Source of the DNA: Hymenopus coronatus
Lineage: Eukaryota; Arthropoda; Insecta; Mantodea; Hymenopodidae
Direction: 5' to 3'
DNA: 64,000 nucleotides
Assembly: GCA_030762935.1 (NCBI GenBank)
Contig: CM060895.1
Span: forward strand, 33,098,501-33,162,500
Within the stretch, counting starts at the first letter, position 1. The number at the start of each line of letters is the position of its first letter. A program made the position numbers and the translations under genes. The notes under the pieces are model-generated. The model saw only the letters and a list, made by a program, of their open reading frames with translations, was not told where the DNA came from and ran no database searches. Shown here in pieces: positions 22,051 through 33,496 of this stretch.

Positions 22051-22281
22051 GGACTTCGCCTGGCCGCGACATGGCCAGTGCTTAGACCACTTGTGTCTCA
22101 CCATGGAGGACCCGGTTCGAACCCAGGCGACCGCATGTGGGATTTCTGATGGAAAAAGCGGCGCCGTGGCAGGTTTTCTCCGGGATCTCCGGTTTCCCCC
22201 GCCATCTTCATTGCATGTATCATTAGTATCATCGCCTGCGGTGCCTTAATATTTCAAGGGAGCGTTAAACACTATAAACAA
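22051..22281 (+). mobile_element. SA SINE, full length
   Basis: Head CTGGCCGCGACATGGCCAGTG (altered A box), B box CCGGTTCGAACCC, body GCGGCGCCGTGGCAGGTTTT, tail GAGCGTTAAACACTATAAACAA. Immediately followed by an Hn element. Confidence 0.83.
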
Positions 22282-23156
22282 ATCTGATGTGTTCCATTCA
22301 CATGACTTTCTCTAAATCGCTGTAACAAATTATTGTTAAAAAGCTTGTGCTTCTATATACTCTGACTATCGAAATAAACATTAGCAGAAATTGTTTTAAC
22401 TCCTTTCTTCCTTGTAAGCAGAAAGAAAATAAAGGAATACACTAGGCTTGAGCAATAGTCAAATGTTTCTTAAGCTAGTTGCCATGTGAATGAAATACGT
22501 TTCTATGCAGGGCCAGGAGTTTACAACTTTCAGTGTGAAAAACGTTTAAGTATTTTGAATCTGGAACAAATAACAAGGAATATCTCAGAAATGGTCAATT
22601 CAACGAAAAAACATATGTGACATAAATTGTGAGTCTTAACGTGATCTAGGTTTTTTTTTTTTTTTTTTTGTTTTTCTTTTTTTAATGTGTAGTAAGCTTT
22701 TGCTTATCTCTTACGGTTTACCAGTTAGGAAACATTCAGTAAATTTCATTCAGAGGTCTTTTGAGGCTATTCCTAGAAAATTCAATACATACCTTTAATT
22801 TGACATACGTATATCTTTAATATACGGTATTTTAATCAAAATCGTTAGACATTTTTGAGAAAATCGAAATGTTCGAAACTTTTTCCACGTAGAGGATAGT
22901 TTGGAATGAGAAGAGGAGATTTTCCTCAAAATCTTCGTGTCGCATCCCTGGAAGATACTAAACTTAAAAGCGAAAAGTCGGTGAAATACCAAACTTGGTA
23001 TTTGAGTTCACACACACATGGACTTTTTCTAAAAATTTCATTTTGGATGCAGGGGACCCTAAAACATATATTTCCGGTGAAATCTTGGTATAAATTTTTG
23101 GGTGGAATGCAATACCTTCTCTATACACTACTCACATAGTACGTGTAGAAAAAGTA
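22282..23156 (-). mobile_element. Hn element, copy 13, full length with poly-T
   Basis: Begins AATCTGATGTGTTCCATTCACATGAC at the SINE tail. The core includes an expanded T tract at about 22650-22682. The 5' hairpin ends ACATAGTACGTGTAGAAAAAGTA. Confidence 0.92.
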
Positions 23157-23160
23157 ACTA

Positions 23161-23394
23161 GGCACCGCCTGAGGTCATATCTATTGAGGAGCATAGGCTC
23201 TGGATGAGAGAGAAGCCAGAATGAGTGATTAGCCCGATGCCTGTATGGAAATGACTGTCAAATGGAAAGATGATTATGGAAAAATTTGTGGAATGAATGG
23301 CGGTAGAAACCGCCTTTCATTTCCGCCAAGACACCACTTTGTCCAGCACAAATCCCACATGCGGTTCTTTGGGTTCGAACCCAGACTGCCCTTG
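23161..23394 (-). mobile_element. SA-B SINE, head truncated
   Basis: Reversed: B box GGGTTCGAACCC, CCGCATGTGGGATTTGTGCTGG, then the SA-B tail (GGCATCGGGCTAATCACTC, CTGGCTTCTCTC), as in the copies at 3198 and 24864. It lies 4 bp from the end of copy 13. Confidence 0.75.
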
Positions 23395-24288
23395 TAGCCG
23401 CTTTAAAAATCCTAAAACGAGAAATGGCGGGAAGGAGCCTTAAAAATAAAATAAAAGCATTTGTGCGCTGCCATATTTTAAAACAAATATATTTTAAACC
23501 ACGTTAAAGTGATTGGTATTTCTTTTCGAATCAAGTGATATTTTTTGATAATTTTTGGTAAAATTTCATAGATGTTAAGTCATGTTAAGGCAACCCTAAA
23601 TAGCTCCGTATTAGACTTTCGCGTTACATCGCGTTAAGTTTACCGTAATCCTGGCATTACGCCCCAAGGATCTTCAACGCACTAAGATATCAATTTTGCT
23701 TTAAAAACGGAATAAATGAACATTTTAAATTCTCTACACAAAAAAGAATATAGCTGAGACTTGGAAAAAAAGTCTTACATTTACATATTCATTCTACAAC
23801 TTCATAACTGACATGTTTCCTTGCTTGGAAGAAAATTCTCAAGGAGAGAGAGTGAGTGAGAGAGAAGCTGCTACTGGTCTAGCTTGAATAACGTGGGAGC
23901 TTCTGTCCAAGAAGATTTAGATCTGCTGGCCAACGAGTCGCGCTGACAGCTCCCTCTGTTAATCCAAGGAAACTGAGTCGGCCGTGTAAAATTGGGAAGT
24001 GGTACGCCTTTCTCCATGGTCAAAGACGAAGTCTAGCCGATCACCTTCAAATGTGATCAAGTTTGTAGACAAAAGACTCAGAAAATAAAGATGCCATAAG
24101 TAGCAACATTTACAGGTTAAATCTTTCAAGGTTTGTTTTGATCTCTCAGTTTTCAATCAAAAAGTTGGATTTACCTCTTCTTTAGTCTACCAACATTATT
24201 TTAAATGTCGACTTATAATAAAATACGCATAATATTTTATATGTATTGGCTTTTCATTCTCTTTCCAAATAATTTTAAACTGATTTAT
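23395..24288. other. unrecognised stretch
   Basis: AT-rich, with a short GA-rich tract at 23845-23865. The 65-codon minus frame at 23959-24156 has no recognisable features. Confidence 0.4.
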
Positions 24289-24780
24289 ACAGCTCGGTTT
24301 TGGGTTCCAAAGCACACACAGAACAGTCAGCGGAATAAATAGAGGTTAGTGAAGAGGGGTTTGTAGTGTAAAATTGCGCACGTTGAGGTATAATCTGTTC
24401 CAAAAGTAGCTCATTGCATGTATAAAACATGTTTTATTTTATGTATTAGAAAGAACATAATTATTTCATGGTATAATTAGTAAATAAAGACGCTTTTTAT
24501 CTATATTTTTAAAAGCATAAAACTTCATACAAAAATTAGGATAATCATATTCAGAGCTTTGAAAAGACAATGAAAATTATAAGAAAAGGCTTTCCTCCTG
24601 TCAAAATATGTTTGAATCATCCACAAGTTCGTTTAGTTTCGAACGCCTACCCTTTCTTATTTTCGAAAGTTTTAATCTGTACTCTCTTTCAGCATTCAAT
24701 GACTTATCTACTAGCAGGGACTGATCGAGGTCAAGAAGTGACCAATGCTAGGTAGTGCAACAGGTTTTAAAACGGGCTGT
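24289..24780. mobile_element. MITE-like repeat U1, copy 2 (longer)
   Basis: Shares TTTTGGGTTCC, CACACAGAACAGTCAGCGG, GTAGCTCATTGCATGT and the end AAAACGGGCTGT with 6587-6837. Its ends are near-inverted (ACAGCTCGG-TTTT and AAAACGGGCTGT). An extra ~240 bp in the middle is absent from the first copy, so either that copy is deleted or this one carries an insertion. Confidence 0.55.
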
Positions 24781-24863
24781 AGAGACCGCGCCTAATCCAT
24801 CATAAATCCCTATTCATATATACTAAATACACCCCTCAGGGCTAACAAGCCAGCGCATACATT

Positions 24864-25126
24864 TAGACGCCTGTGGAGGAGCATATTCTCTGGATCTGAG
24901 AGAAGCCAAGATGTGTGTTCAGCCCCATGTAAAAAAGATTAGAAAAGGAGAGGAAGTGGATGATATGAAATGACGGTGAAATGGATGACAGGAAAGATAA
25001 TTAATGAACAATTGGTGGAACTATTGATGGGGGAAACTGGAGGATTTGGAGAAAACCAGCCCCAAAGTCGCCCCACAAATCCCACATGCGGTACGCTGGG
25101 ATCGAACTCGGGCCACTTAGGCGAGA
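24864..25126 (-). mobile_element. SA-B SINE
   Basis: Reversed: CCTAAGTGGCCCGAGTTCGATCC (B box), CCGCATGTGGGATTTG, then the tail complementary to GGAGCATATTCTCTGGAT...GAGAAGCC. The tRNA A-box half is missing. A TTTA-rich tract follows at about 25150-25195. Confidence 0.72.
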
Positions 25127-25262
25127 GTTTTTTGTATGGTTTTGCAACTTCATTTTTTTATTTTTATTTATTTATTTTATCTATTTATTTATGTAATTTT
25201 CCTCTTCAAATTGGCATACAAATTATAGTTGTTCGTAGCTTACATTTCAATATATTATTAAA

Positions 25263-26069
25263 AATATGATGTGGTACGTTCACATGACATTCTCTAGCTG
25301 TTCCACAAACGATGTATTCATACAAAAGATTATTTTTTTATCTACACTATGCTAATCGAGGTAAACATAAGCAGAATTTGCCTTTATACTTTCTTCCTTG
25401 TAAGTAGAAGGAAAATGAGAGAATACCTTAGTTTAAAGCGACAATAACATATTTTAAATGCTGCTCACATCTGAAACAATTGAAATTTGGTTCCTTTTGC
25501 AAGGTAGTAGTTTAAATGAAACCCATAATAAAGAATATCTCTCGAAAAACGGTTACCTCTACAAATTGCGTTTTAACATCTATGTACGTTAATTCTGTAG
25601 TAGGTTTTTGTCTATCTCTTACGGTTTACCAGTTGACAAGTCATCCAGAATGAAGAGATCTTCAGAGGCTATTCCCAGAAAAAATACACATTTCCTTTGT
25701 CATAACACTTTTAAAAAAAATGTTAGAGACAGTTTTCAGAAAATGAAAATTTTCGACATTTTTCTCTGCAAAGGATAGTTGAAGGTTGGGGAATTTTCTT
25801 GAAAACCTTCGTGTCGTACTTTTGGAAGATACTGAACATAAATGCCAAGTTTGGTATATAACGGAATGTTCGTTTTCCTCTCTTTCTCTCTCTCTCTCTC
25901 TCACACACACACATACTCATGGACCTTTTTTTCAAAAATATTTTTTTTTAGATTCAGGGGACCCTGAAACGTTAATTTCCAATGAAATCCGATACTGAAT
26001 TTTGGGTGGAATACAATATCTTCTGTAGCTACTATGTACAGAGTATATTCATACGTGCTAGAGAAAGTA
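25263..26069 (-). mobile_element. Hn element, copy 14, full length with (TC)n(AC)n
   Basis: Starts ATGATGTGGTACGTTCACATGAC and ends TACGTGCTAGAGAAAGTA. The microsatellite slot at about 25878-25913 has changed into a CTCTCT tract followed by CACACA. In several frames this makes RERERE/LSLSLS artefact peptides. The core lacks part of the segment before the palindrome. Confidence 0.9.
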
Positions 26070-27299
26070 ACGAGGAATCCACATCCGCCATTTTGTAATG
26101 TGTATTTCTGTACCTTATTCAGGTAAACAGCAAAGAATATGCAATAGAGGGGACACCTCGCGCACCGCAACCTAAACAAATGTTATTATCTGTTACCCTT
26201 AAGGGAAAGAGGTTAAGTAAGGAAACTATAGTTAGCCACAGGCTGTGGGCAACTAGCCACAGAGCGCCTGAAAATCCCTACCATTTCTCAGCCCGATTAT
26301 TGACGGGTTGGGGCGGTAACGTGGTTACGAGTTCGTATCCTGGCTGCAGGTTTTGGCTATTAGGAACGGTGTGGATTTGTGGGTGCCCTAGTTCAGATTT
26401 TACTAGCATGGAAACTCTTTTCAGGGTGTGGTACGACACAAGTGCTTTATTCAGTTAGTTCGGCCTTTTTCCACCGTCGTACACACACTCATTCCTCCTA
26501 AATTTTCTTCTGTTAAACTATGCTTTACGCGACCGCAACTATTAATACTTATTACTTTTGATGCAGTGATTTATGCCGTACTCTGGTCAGTATTAAAATA
26601 ATTATTTCCCTCCCAGCTATTTCCCTTCTTGATTTAATTTATATTATTAGTTATGACTTATATTTCCCTTCTGAATAACTATTAGCCCCGGGACAATACA
26701 TGTACTGCCTCAGGCTCCACCAGAAATGTCTAAAAAGTGTGGCTCGACGATCTATCAACCCTCCAGTATCCAAGCGTAGTGTCCTTTATTAAGCATGCAT
26801 CCCCGCCATCTTCCTGCACTACCACATGGAACGAACTAGAAGTATAAAGTAGTTCAAATCTGTATATTATACCTGGCACATAATCTTGCTATTTATTTTT
26901 CATTTTTATTGACAATTTTATACTATTATTCCAAAAATAATAACTAAACTGAAAAGAAAGCAATTGAAAAATCATTATCATCCCAGCAAGTGTTGGGTCC
27001 ATTATGATCTCATAAGGGAAGCTGATGTTACATTTGAAGGTCTGGGTAAAACCTTAATATCTTGGAGGTTAGGAAATGTTACATCAGTATAAACACGACT
27101 ACCCTTTAGGTCAGCAACCCATTGGATTCAAAAACATTTATTTAACATACAAAATTAAACAGCAATTCAACTCCAGCACAACTCTGTATATTTTAATATT
27201 TGCTTAGTTCTTAATATTAATACAGTTGTTCTATATGCAATTAAAATATATAAATACATTATTAATATAAAATAATGGTTTATTTAACTTATGTGTATA
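26070..27299. other. 1.2 kb unrecognised, partly GC-richer
   Basis: A B-box-like GAGTTCGTATCC within GGTAACGTGGTTACGAG at about 26305-26345 hints at a worn tRNA-derived SINE, but no second copy supports it. GGGACACCTCGC at 26150-26161 also occurs at 29445-29456. The rest is AT-rich. Confidence 0.35.
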
Positions 27300-28050
27300 A
27301 CGAACATAGTAAGAACAAAAAGTATTTTATTCCACCCAAAAATTCGATACCGAGATAAATCCAAAAAATCTATTTCTTAACAGAACGTCAGTGTGTGTCT
27401 GTGGACATCTAACTCAAAAACGAAAAATCCGTTCAATATCAAACTTGATACTTGGGAATAGTATCTCCCAAGGATGCAAATAGAAGATTTGATTGAAAGT
27501 TTCCCTGTCCCAAGCTTTCTATTACGTGGAAAAAAGTTCGAAAATGTTGATTTCTCAAAAATATTTCTAATCTACGGCATTTTACTCAAAATCGTTAAAG
27601 ATATTTACATGAAATATAAAATGTATATCTTGAATTTTCAGGGAATAGCCTCTGAAGAACTTTTCATTATGAATGATTTTAACGTAACTGGTAAACCGTA
27701 AGAGATAAACAAAATCTCGCTGTACAAAAGATGATAACTTATCAAAACACATAATTTATAATATTTACATTTTTGTTTTGGATCTATACTTAGTTTTCTC
27801 AGACAGGAAGTCGTCCGTGTTTCTTTTGTTTTATGCCTGGTCATGCAAAGAAGCGAATATCAATCACAATTACACAGTGACAGTTTTTCAAACATTTTAC
27901 AATCGGTTTAGGACAGTGTACACTCTTAGTTCCCTTGCACTTACAAGGAACTAATGTTTATCCCCATAATCGTGAAGTAGAGAAAAGAATGATCTTTAGT
28001 AAGAAGATTGTAGAGCAGACAGAGAAAGACATGTGAATGGAACACATCGA
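27300..28050 (+). mobile_element. Hn element, copy 15, first of a head-to-tail pair
   Basis: The 5' hairpin is eroded (CGAACATAGTAAGAAC). The front block lacks the ATTTCACCGGAAATACATG piece. The palindrome is weak. The core is of the GTCGTCCGTGTTTCTTTTG subtype. Ends ATGTGAATGGAACACATCGA, 5 bp before the next copy. Confidence 0.85.
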
Positions 28051-28055
28051 AATTT

Positions 28056-28830
28056 TACTTTCTCTACACTACTATGTACATAGTATATAGAGAAGGTATT
28101 GTACTCCACCAAAAAATTCGATACCAAGATTTCACCAGAAATATACGTTTTGGGCCCCCTGTGTCCTAAACAAGTCTTTTCAGAAAAAGGTCCATGTGTG
28201 TCTGTGAACACGATAACTCAAAAACGAAAAGTCGGTAAAATACTAAACTTGGGATTTTTCTCAAAATTTTCGTGTCGCATCCCTGGAAAATACCTTCATC
28301 CCAAAGTACCCTTTACACGGAACTTTTTTAGAGAACTTTGATTTTCTAAAAATGGCTCTAATATACAAAATTTTAAGGAAAATCTTTAAAGATATTTACC
28401 TGACAAATAAAATGTGCATTTTACGGAATTTTTCACAACTGCTAAACCGTAAAAGATGGACAAAAACTTACCACACAAAAAATGTATATAACATAAATTG
28501 TGTGGTTTAATGTGCTCTACATTTCTTTTCGTGGAGTTGATTGTTTTTTAGATATTACTTGTTTTTGGTTTCAGCTTTGAAAACTTAAACTTTTCTCATA
28601 CAGGAATTTGTCCATAAAAACAAAGGAACTTCAGTCACCCAGCAACCAGCTTTTGACTATCAGTTTAACCTATGGTACTCCTTATTTCTCTTCTATTTAC
28701 AAGGAATTAAGTAATAAGACTATTTCTGCTAATTTGGTGTCGATTAGCATGAAATAAATATAAGCAAAGGTTTATAACAATAATTTGTTGCTGAGATGTA
28801 GAGAAAGTCATGTGAATGGAATACATCAGA
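28056..28830 (+). mobile_element. Hn element, copy 16, second of a head-to-tail pair
   Basis: TTACTTTCTCTACACTACTATGTACATAGTATATAGAGAAGG starts a clean 5' hairpin right after copy 15. The palindrome region is partly deleted (ACTAAACTTGGGATTTTTC). The core is shortened around 28400. Ends ATGTGAATGGAATACATCAGAT. It belongs to the other core subtype, so the pair is not a simple recent duplication. Confidence 0.9.
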
Positions 28831-30198
28831 TTTTTAATATCATATTAGCCACTCTACTGCACAACATGTCTAAAGTTGTATTTCCAATTGCTCCGCAGTT
28901 TGCTATTTTGACATTTAACAGGTTTATGCTGCGGTTTAAAAAACAGAACAAATGTAACTAATGCTTCATAATTGTTAAGTGCTAAGAGTATTCCATTAAC
29001 ATAATGGAGTATAATTGACAGTTTACGTTGTGATTTCGCATTAAAATAATTATGGTAATAAGCGCATACAATTAATCTGTAAATTTAGTGTTAAATAATT
29101 ACATTCCAGGTAATGTAATAAAGCTGTTCTGATTTAATTTGATAATTGCCTTAGTCATTCCAATTATGATTTAGCACTAACAAACAACCGTTTAGAATCT
29201 GCAAATTGTTAAACTATTCATAGTAGAGCACGAAAATAATGCAATTTTTACGTCGTACCAGCATCAGAAAATTTTCTCTTTTGGACAATTTTCTCTCGCC
29301 ATATACACATCTGCAGTAGTGTAATTAAAGACAATTCCAAAAATGATCCTTAGTCCTCGGGAACTGTTACACGCTAGTGTTGTTTTGCTCTCTCCACGAT
29401 TTACTTTTAGTGGAATAAAACAGAATAGGATATTGTAACGGAGAGGGACACCTCGCTCCCAGCGACATCATCATTGATCTACTGTGCAGCTCTGGGTGAA
29501 CCAATCTTTTATTGACTTAGATTAAATTTGTACTCAATATACACGCGTTAGCGTATAAACAAACGTCAGGGCTAGGCGAACAGCGAAAGGGGGGAAGTTT
29601 GGAAACGTTCTATTTGAGCGCTGGAGGGGATGGTGATAAATAGATAAATAGTGATGCTCAGTTCTAAGTTTTCTGGGACTAATAGCATTCATTTTATAAA
29701 TAGTTTAGTAATTTAAAATAATGAAGTTACAAATCATAGGAGCCAGTGGCAATATCAATACGCAGGGAACATCCCTAAAGCAAGGAACGATTAGGCATAA
29801 CTGAATAACGACAGAAAGCAACATAGAGTAAGGTGCTGTAACTTTGTAAATACGTTCTATTTCTCGCCCTAATCTCCATTCTGTCAAGACATTTATTGTC
29901 ACATGGTACCAGTTTTTCAATGCTGATTTTATACTTTTCTACCGCCAGAGAGCTTGCTTTTTTGAATGCACTAAAAGTTCGGCCAATCGTATTTTATAGG
30001 CACATAACGCCAGTGTAAGGTGATAATCCCAAGAACGAGTCTTCAGTAGGGAAATGGTGCATAATTTACGAGTAACAGAAGAAGAACCAGTGTGCACTTC
30101 AAAGACCGGAGTAGTTCATCAGTCTTATGGAGGAGTTGAAAGCAAATGTTGATGAAAGAATTTAGAAAAACCGGTGTTCTACTTTGGACACCGTACAC
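28831..30198. other. 1.4 kb unrecognised
   Basis: AT-rich first half. The 71-codon minus frame at 29705-29920 is hydrophobic but matches nothing I know. The GC-richer patch at 29435-29630 starts TGTAACGGAGAGGGACACC, a type of start seen in some Gypsy LTRs. No second LTR is visible. Confidence 0.35.
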
Positions 30199-30363
30199 AA
30201 CTTTTTGGGTGGAAAAGATTTCCTAATCGATGAAGACCTTAAAGTGGCAGTGACATCTTGGCTCATATCTTTAGCAATGGAAGAGTATCATATATGCGTT
30301 GAAAACCCGATACCATGTGACAATAAATATGTACATTCATAGCAACGGCGATTACGTTGAAAA
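30199..30363 (+). pseudogene. mariner transposase C-terminal remnant
   Basis: The frame reads NFLGGKDFLIDEDLKVAVTS, then WLISLAMEEYHICVENPIPC and, after a frame change near 30340, HSNGDYVEK. The pattern FLGG-x-x-F-x-x-DE-x-x-K...W...a-x-x-Y...G-x-x-x-L-x-x-R-x-x-K-C...GDYVEK is the C terminus of mariner-family transposases (the segment after the final catalytic aspartate). Upstream catalytic parts are not visible. An Hn element begins at the end of the frame, removing any 3' UTR and terminal repeat. Confidence 0.75.
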
Positions 30364-30366
30364 AAA

Positions 30367-31078
30367 ATCTGATAGTGTTCCATTCACCTGACTTTCTCTA
30401 CATCTCTGCAACAAATTATTGTTAAAAAGCTTATGCTTCTATTTATTTCATACTAATCGAGAAAAAATCAGTAGAAAGAGCCTTATTACTTGCTTCCTTC
30501 CTTGTAAGTAGAAGCGAAATAAGGGAGTACCACAGGTTAAAGTGATAGTCAAAGGAACTTCAGCCACATAGCAGCCAACTTTTATTTGTATGGACCGGAA
30601 TTGTTACCTTTCTCATACAGGAATTCTTGTTTTTTGGATTCAGCTTTAGAAAACATAGAGTATCTCAAAAACGATCAACTCCACGAAAAAAATGTATATA
30701 AGATAAATTGTGTGTTTTAAGGTGCTCTAAATGTTTTGTGTTGTAAGTTTTTGTCCATCTCTTTAATTTGCGAAGTTTTAATCAAAATCGTTAGCTATTT
30801 TTAAGAAAATCAACATTTTCGAAAAACGTTCCATGTAAAGGGTAGTACTTAAATACCACGTTTGGTATTTTACCGACTTTTCGTTTTTGAGTTATCGTGT
30901 TCACAGACACACGGACACACTGACACACGGACACACACGGACCTTTTTCTGAAAATACTTTTTTTGGATACAGCGGACCCTAAAATGTATATTTCCGGTG
31001 AAATCTCAGTATCGAAATTTTTGGTGGAGTGCAATACCTTCTCTATACACTATGTACGTAGTACGTTTAGAGAAAGTA
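30367..31078 (-). mobile_element. Hn element, copy 17, internally deleted
   Basis: Starts ATCTGATAGTGTTCCATTCACCTGAC and ends TACGTAGTACGTTTAGAGAAAGTA. Between 30755 and 30780 the core jumps from TCCATCTC to TTTAATTTGCGAAG, and the C-rich tract is deleted (AAAGGGTAGTACTTAAATACC). Parts near 30540-30660 are out of order. Confidence 0.87.
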
Positions 31079-31189
31079 ATAAAGTAAGGTACTGTAATTT
31101 AGTAAACAAAGTCTTGTTTTGATATATTGCATTTTTGTTTAGTTATACCAAATCGTTCATTACTTTCTGGATGACCCTCGCATACCTTT

Positions 31190-31537
31190 TGTCATGTTTA
31201 TCTTTAACCATATGGTACTTTAATCTAAATAGTCTGAAAAAAAAATGTTTGAAAACTTTATAAATTACAGTTTGAGAGGAGTCTTTCTTGAATATTTTCT
31301 TGGCGCATCCTTGGAAAATACTAAACTTAAATACCAAGTTTGATATTTAACCAACTTTCTGTTTTTTAATTATCATACATACATGTGCTCGCCCGTGTGG
31401 GCCTTCTTACTAAAATTGTTTTTTTTTTTTTTTTTTTTGATTCACGGAGCCTCAAAATAAGCATTCTTCGGAAATCTTGATCTGTAACTTCGGATGGAAA
31501 CAACACCTTCTCTGCCTATGTACGAGGTAGAGATGTT
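31190..31537 (-). mobile_element. Hn fragment, 5' half
   Basis: Degraded C-rich tract and palindrome (ACTTAAATACCAAGTTTGATATTTA), short slot, poly-T run (about 31420-31439), front block and CCTTCTCTGCCTATGTACG hairpin arm. No core or 3' end. Confidence 0.7.
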
Positions 31538-31670
31538 AAAATCTAAAAATTGGTTTTTGACTCTTTTAAACAATACAAATGAGCTGCCTAAAGGCGACAT
31601 GCAACACAAGATCATAATTATATGTGAGGAACCCTTTAAATGTCCTAGCGAGGTAGTCAGAAAGTTTGTA

Positions 31671-31912
31671 AGGGCCGCGAAGTGGCCAAGTGGTTAGGCC
31701 ACTCGCCTCTCACCTAGATGGCCCGGGTTCGATCTCAAGCTAACACATTCGAAATTTGTGGTGGACAAAGCGGTGCAGGGGCGGGTTTTCTCTGGGTTCT
31801 CCGGTCCCCTCATTGCATTCCACTGGTGTTCCATCTTCATTCCAAGTATCATCAGTGTCATCGACTGCAGTGCCACAAGTAGTAAAAGCGGGAATTAAAC
31901 ACTATCAAAAAA
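31671..31912 (+). mobile_element. SA SINE, full length
   Basis: Head GGGCCGCGAAGTGGCCAAGTGG, B box GGGTTCGATCTC, body GTGGTGGACAAAGCGG and GCGGGTTTTCTCTGGG, tail GCGGGAATTAAACACTATCAAAAA. One of the best preserved copies. Confidence 0.87.
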
Positions 31913-33104
31913 CGAAAGTTTTTAATTCTAACTCTAATCCTAATCACAGTAATGTTGACAAATTCAAGTAGATACTGAGGAGCCCCAGAACATTCGAGCA
32001 TTTGGCCTCATTGGAGGGAGAGGTTCGGGATATGACGGCCGCAAGCATGCATGGGGTTCCTAACAGCTGTAGTCTCCACCACCGCCCTAGACACTGTTCC
32101 CAGGCTTGAACCTCTCGGTGGAGCCCCAGGGCAGATCCCGACGACCACGCCAGGAAAATCTTTTAGAAACACATTCCAACATCCCACATCAACCTTCCGA
32201 ACAGAGTTGCCTGACACTTCTCTCAAAGAGAGATGTTGGAAACAGGAAATGATGGACCGAAGGATGTAATGAACCTAACCCAATCTACGCCTGGGTAGGA
32301 GAAATGCTCCAAAAAACACCACCTGCCGAATTTGACCGCTTGAGCCAACCCGTTCGGTATCATTGGAGTGAAGACTGTGGAAGCAGAATCTATGACTTTT
32401 CGTCTCTTTCACACTGTGCACTAGATGAAAGTCAGTGATGACGCAAACACTCTAGTATTATTGTCAAACAAATTAAGCAGAGTCGATCTGTAAAAACTGG
32501 ACAGTTTAATTGTACGCTGTGCCGTTTCAAGCTTGCTTTGTATTGAGACCCAACCAGAAGTACCAGATCACGAACTGAGCCAGCATCTCGTTAAGCTCGC
32601 ATTATTGCGCATTCTACCGAGGAATGCGGCGGTAGCAGCGCCACTTCGCTTTAAGTGCTCAGATAAAATAAATCGACATGGGGAGATGGAGGAACACTCG
32701 CCTTTGTCCCAAAATGCGAGTCAAGACTGCAATTTCTATAGAACCTACTTCACTCTCAGCTAGAACAAAAGGAGTTGCTACTAGATAACTCTAGGGCTCT
32801 AGAAGACAGCCATTATTTGCTACTTTATCACATAGTATCGCCGCCTCGTTTCCTCTAGCAGCGATAAACAACATTATATTCTCTCTCTCTTTTGGGCTTT
32901 ATTCGTTTGGGTGTTGAGAGAAACGTGGACTGACCTTATCCAGACAAATGGTGTCATATGCTATCATTATCTGTATTGTTTGTAATGGGTTCAATAATTA
33001 TTTACCTTCATTGTGAATATTTCACGATTTTCTTTAAATATATGTATAATAACAAGGCTTAGAACAACAAAAATCGAAAATATAATCCCTTCAAAGATAC
33101 CTCC
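31913..33104. other. 1.2 kb unrecognised, partly GC-rich
   Basis: 31980-32760 is GC-richer than its surroundings. It holds overlapping frames on both strands (32051-32269 plus, 32008-32226 minus, 32533-32763 plus). None has a domain or start context I can recognise, and the sequence may be an old element or a single-copy island. 32880-33104 is AT-rich. Confidence 0.35.
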
Positions 33105-33496
33105 TTACTTTCTCTACACGTACTATGTACTAGTGTATAGAGAAGGTACTGTATTCCACCCAAAAATTCGATACCGAGATTTCACTGGAAATACATGTTT
33201 TGGGTCCCTCTGAATCCAAAAAAAAAAACATTTTCAGAAAAAGATCTCTGTGTGTATGTGTCTCTGTGCGTCTGTGTGTTTCTGTGGACAGCTCAAAAAC
33301 AAAGAGACCGTTGAATACCAAACTTTGTGTTGCATCCTTGGAAGATACCAAACTTAAATACAAAGATTTCCAGGAAAATCCCCCACCCCAACTACCCTTT
33401 CCATGGAAATATTTTTGAAATTTTTGATTTTCTTAAAAATGGCTCTAATGATTTTGATTAAAATATCGTATATTAAAGATATTTACCTGACAAAAA
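33105..33496 (+). mobile_element. Hn element, 5' half, joined tail to an inverted copy
   Basis: Clean 5' hairpin (TTACTTTCTCTACACGTACTATGTAC), front block, slot and C-rich tract. The palindrome is rearranged (ACCAAACTTTGTGTTGC). It stops in the core at ATATTTACCTGACAAA; from 33497 the sequence is core in the opposite orientation. Confidence 0.9.

Noticed and set aside
25662..25998. Frames with RERERE or LSLSLS peptides
   Set aside because: Produced by the (TC)n(AC)n tract in an Hn slot.
32008..32763. Possible host exon in the GC-richer patch
   Set aside because: Frames on both strands overlap, no splice-linked set or domain can be seen, and nothing distinguishes it from an old repeat.
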